The notes beneath the pieces are model-generated. The model made no database searches. It saw only the letters and a list, made by a program, of their open reading frames with translations, and was not told where the DNA came from. From contig JBBECF010000163.1 in assembly GCA_040881945.1 (NCBI GenBank), forward strand, positions 12,862 through 76,861: a stretch of 64,000 nt of DNA, in the 5' to 3' direction. Within the stretch, counting starts at the first letter, position 1. Each line of letters opens with the position of its first letter. Positions 62,260 through 64,000 of this stretch are shown piece after piece. The position numbers and the translations under genes are program-made. This stretch comes from JBBECF01 sp040881945 (lineage in GTDB: Bacteria; Pseudomonadota; Alphaproteobacteria; Dongiales; Dongiaceae).

Positions 62260-62903
62260 GCCGGCGCGCCGTCGCCGCTGCCGGCGAGCAGCCGCTCGGC
62301 CGCCGCCAGATCGTCCGGGCGGTTGGCATTGAAGAACGGATCGACCGAGCCGACCGCGAAGTCGACGACGGCGAGGCGGTAGCGCGCGGTCCAGACGTCG
62401 ACCTTGCGGACCGCCTCGTCGCCGACGGCGCGGCGCAGGTCGTCGCGCCGCGCGACCGGCCACAGCCCGACCACCGGATGCGGCCGGCCGGCGCTCGCCG
62501 CGCAGGCCATCTCGGCGCCCTCGGCGGCGACCGCGGCGAGCAGGCGGGCGACGAGATCCCGTGGCAGGAACGGCGCGTCGGTCGGCACGCTCGCCACCCA
62601 GGGGCAATCGGGCGCGTGCACCGCCGCCCAGTCGAGCCCGGCGAGCACGCCGGCCAGCGGCCCGGCGAAATCCGGCACGGCGTCGGCGGCGACCGGCAGC
62701 CCATAGCCGGCGAAGCGCGCCGGATCGCCATTGGCGTTGAGCAGCAGCCGGCGCAGTTGCGGGCGCAGCCGCGCGATCACATGGTCGAGGATCGGCCGCC
62801 CGCCCAGCGTCCGCAGGCACTTGTCGCCGCCGCCCATGCGCCGCGCCAGCCCGCCGGCGAGCAGCAGGCCGACGACCGGCGGCAGCTCAGGACCTGTCAA
62901 CAA
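62256..62903 (-). CDS. mobA: Molybdenum cofactor guanylyltransferase MobA
   Basis: 215 residues. It attaches GMP to molybdopterin to make the bis-MGD cofactor. The nucleotide-binding loop LLLAGGLARRMGGGDKCLRTLGGRP is clear, as is SVPTDAPFLPRDLVARL with the Mg-binding Asp, and FFNANRPDDLAAAE near the end. The start is TTG at 62903 (MLTGPELPP); no ATG precedes the domain. It lies 164 bases downstream of fdhD on the same strand, both serving formate dehydrogenase-type enzymes. Confidence 0.92.
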   Translation of the reverse strand: MLTGPELPPVVGLLLAGGLARRMGGGDKCLRTLGGRPILDHVIARLRPQLRRLLLNANGDPARFAGYGLPVAADAVPDFAGPLAGVLAGLDWAAVHAPDCPWVASVPTDAPFLPRDLVARLLAAVAAEGAEMACAASAGRPHPVVGLWPVARRDDLRRAVGDEAVRKVDVWTARYRLAVVDFAVGSVDPFFNANRPDDLAAAERLLAGSGDGAPA

Positions 62904-62923
62904 ACGGCTGCACTGTCGTCGTC

Positions 62924-63049
62924 GCGTCCTTCGAGACGCGCCCCTTCGCGTCGCTCAGGTGCGCTCCTCAGAAGGAGGTAAATTATTGATGGCATTAAGA
63001 AATATCCTCATCCTGAGGAGGCCGCGTCAGCGGCCGTCTCGAAGGACGC
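62924..63049. repeat. 126-bp inverted-repeat element between fdhD and mobA
   Basis: Termini GCGTCCTTCGAGACG (62924-62938) and CGTCTCGAAGGACGC (63035-63049) are perfect 15-bp inverted repeats. Internal CTCCTCAG (62964) and CTGAGGAG (63012) also pair. This sequence type (CTTCGAGACG ... CTCCTCAGGATGAGGA) is a dispersed intergenic palindrome I know from alphaproteobacterial genomes; it is non-coding and MITE-like. Confidence 0.7.
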
Positions 63050-63067
63050 ACCACGCCGATCCCGGTC

Positions 63068-63949
63068 TCAGGCGACATCCTCGGCGACGCTGGCCTTGCG
63101 CTGGTGGCGCGGGCCCTCCTCGAAGGCGGCCGCGGCGTCGGCGTCGAAGCGGATGCGGCCCTCGCCGGCGAGCGCGACGAAGCGTTTGCCCCTGGCGCGG
63201 CCGATCAGGGTCAGCCCGGCGCGGCGCGCCAGCTCGACCCCCCAGGCGGTGAAGCCCGAGCGCGAGATCAGGATCGGAATCCCCATCTGCACGGTCTTGA
63301 TCACCATCTCGCTGGTCAGCCGCCCGGTCGTATAGAAGATCTTGCCGGCGGTGCCGACGCCCTTCAGTCGCATGTAGCCGGCGACCTTGTCGACGGCGTT
63401 GTGCCGGCCGACGTCCTCCATGTAGATGAGCGGCCGGTCCGCCTCGCACAGCACGCAGCCGTGGATGGCGCCGGCGGCGAGATAGAGGCTGTCGGTGGTG
63501 TTGATCTTGCGCGTCAGCGCGTACAGCCACGAGGTCATCAGCACCGCCGCGGGATCCAGCTTGACCTGGTCAAACCTCTCCATGACGTCGCCGAACGCGG
63601 TGCCTTGCGCGCAGCCCGAGGTCAGCGTCTTCTTCTTCAGCTTCTTCTCGTAGTCGGTCTTCCGCGCGGTGCGGACGACGACCGTCTCGAGCTCGTCGTC
63701 ATAGTCGATGGCGGCGATCTCGTCGTCGGGCCGGAGCATGTTCTGATTGAGCAAATAGCCGACCGCGAGGTAGTCGGGGAAATCGCCGATCGTCATCATG
63801 GTGACGATCTCCTGGCCGTTGAGGAACAGCGTCAACGGCCGTTCCACCACCACCGCCGTCTCGACGCGCCGGCCGTCCTGGTCGGTCCCCGGCAGCCGGC
63901 GCGTCAGGCGCGGGTCGGCCGGATCGGGCCTGACGAGATAGTCGTCCAT
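63068..63949 (-). CDS. fdhD: Formate dehydrogenase sulfurtransferase FdhD
   Basis: 293 residues. It transfers sulfur from IscS to the molybdenum cofactor of formate dehydrogenases. Family marks: ERPLTLFLNGQEIVTMMTIGDFPDYLAVGYLL, TSGCAQG (single Cys rather than the CxxC loop of the E. coli protein), GAIHGCVLC, EDVGRHNAVDKVAGY and ISRSGFTAWGVELA. ATG at 63949 starts MDDYLVRPD; an upstream in-frame start is possible but unconserved. Its neighbours suggest a molybdoenzyme locus continuing to the right. Confidence 0.93.
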   Translation of the reverse strand: MDDYLVRPDPADPRLTRRLPGTDQDGRRVETAVVVERPLTLFLNGQEIVTMMTIGDFPDYLAVGYLLNQNMLRPDDEIAAIDYDDELETVVVRTARKTDYEKKLKKKTLTSGCAQGTAFGDVMERFDQVKLDPAAVLMTSWLYALTRKINTTDSLYLAAGAIHGCVLCEADRPLIYMEDVGRHNAVDKVAGYMRLKGVGTAGKIFYTTGRLTSEMVIKTVQMGIPILISRSGFTAWGVELARRAGLTLIGRARGKRFVALAGEGRIRFDADAAAAFEEGPRHQRKASVAEDVA

Positions 63950-64000
63950 GGCACCAATATGCGGCCGGGCGCGGCCCCGCACAAGCACCCCACGGCGAAC

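Overview
The window is a very GC-rich alphaproteobacterial chromosome segment devoted almost entirely to building, steering and scheduling one polar-type flagellum. The presence of CtrA, ChpT and SciP together with FliX and FlbD, a DksA that lacks most zinc cysteines, an FliM/FliN switch, a MotE/DUF6468 pair and a CheZ next to a motor operon suggests a Rhodospirillales-like alphaproteobacterium (inference from gene content; species not identified).

Layout. 1-5031 (minus): fliL, fliM, DUF6468, motE-like, cheY, cheZ and two tandem motB-like genes, the last cut by the left edge. 5301-8623 (plus): flgF, flgG, flgA, flgH. 8751-9730 (minus): dksA, fliX. 10004-15252 (plus): flgI, flgJ (rod-binding only), a flgN-like gene, flgK, flgL, fliW. 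15336-24798 (plus): a nucleotide-sugar and glycan-modification operon (rfbF, rfbG, C-methyltransferase, epimerase, reductase-like SDR, hexapeptide acyltransferase, FkbM methyltransferase, a GT41 O-GlcNAc-transferase-like protein and a frameshifted methyltransferase). It converges on a minus-strand unit (24749-28998) with a TylF-like methyltransferase, a PhyH dioxygenase and a second, larger TPR-GT41 protein. 29328-35713: two flagellin genes, flaG, fliD and two fliS paralogues. 35776-39776: fliK, flgD, flgE. 39949: sciP. 40457-52248: fliF, fliG, fliH, fliN, motA, flbD, flhA, flhF, flhG and a second FliK-like gene. 52288-54053 (minus): fliI, fliJ. 54249: ctrA. 55211-61201 (minus): cheA-cheW-cheY-cheB-cheR. 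The right end holds chpT, a small DUF3553 gene, mobA and fdhD, unrelated housekeeping or molybdoenzyme functions.

How it works together. The early class (fliL operon, fliF operon, fliI, cheY) sits behind TTAA-N7-TTAA-like CtrA boxes, and ctrA has an exact CtrA half-site of its own. The late class (flgF, flgI, both flagellins) has sigma-54-like -24/-12 elements. Upstream of each lies a palindrome CGGCA-N5-TGCCG, often in pairs, which I propose is the FlbD site; a single copy abuts the CtrA-like box of fliF, where Caulobacter FlbD acts as a repressor. The sugar island between the hook-filament genes and the flagellins, with two OGT-like enzymes, is best read as a flagellin O-glycosylation system. 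It is predicted to make a CDP-linked, C-methylated 6-deoxyhexose.

The most unusual single gene is cheA. Between its HPt domain and its kinase core, where the CheY-binding P2 domain normally lies, there is a group-I truncated-haemoglobin-like domain. In that domain the proximal histidine position is glutamine. The protein also carries two CheW-like domains and a C-terminal receiver.
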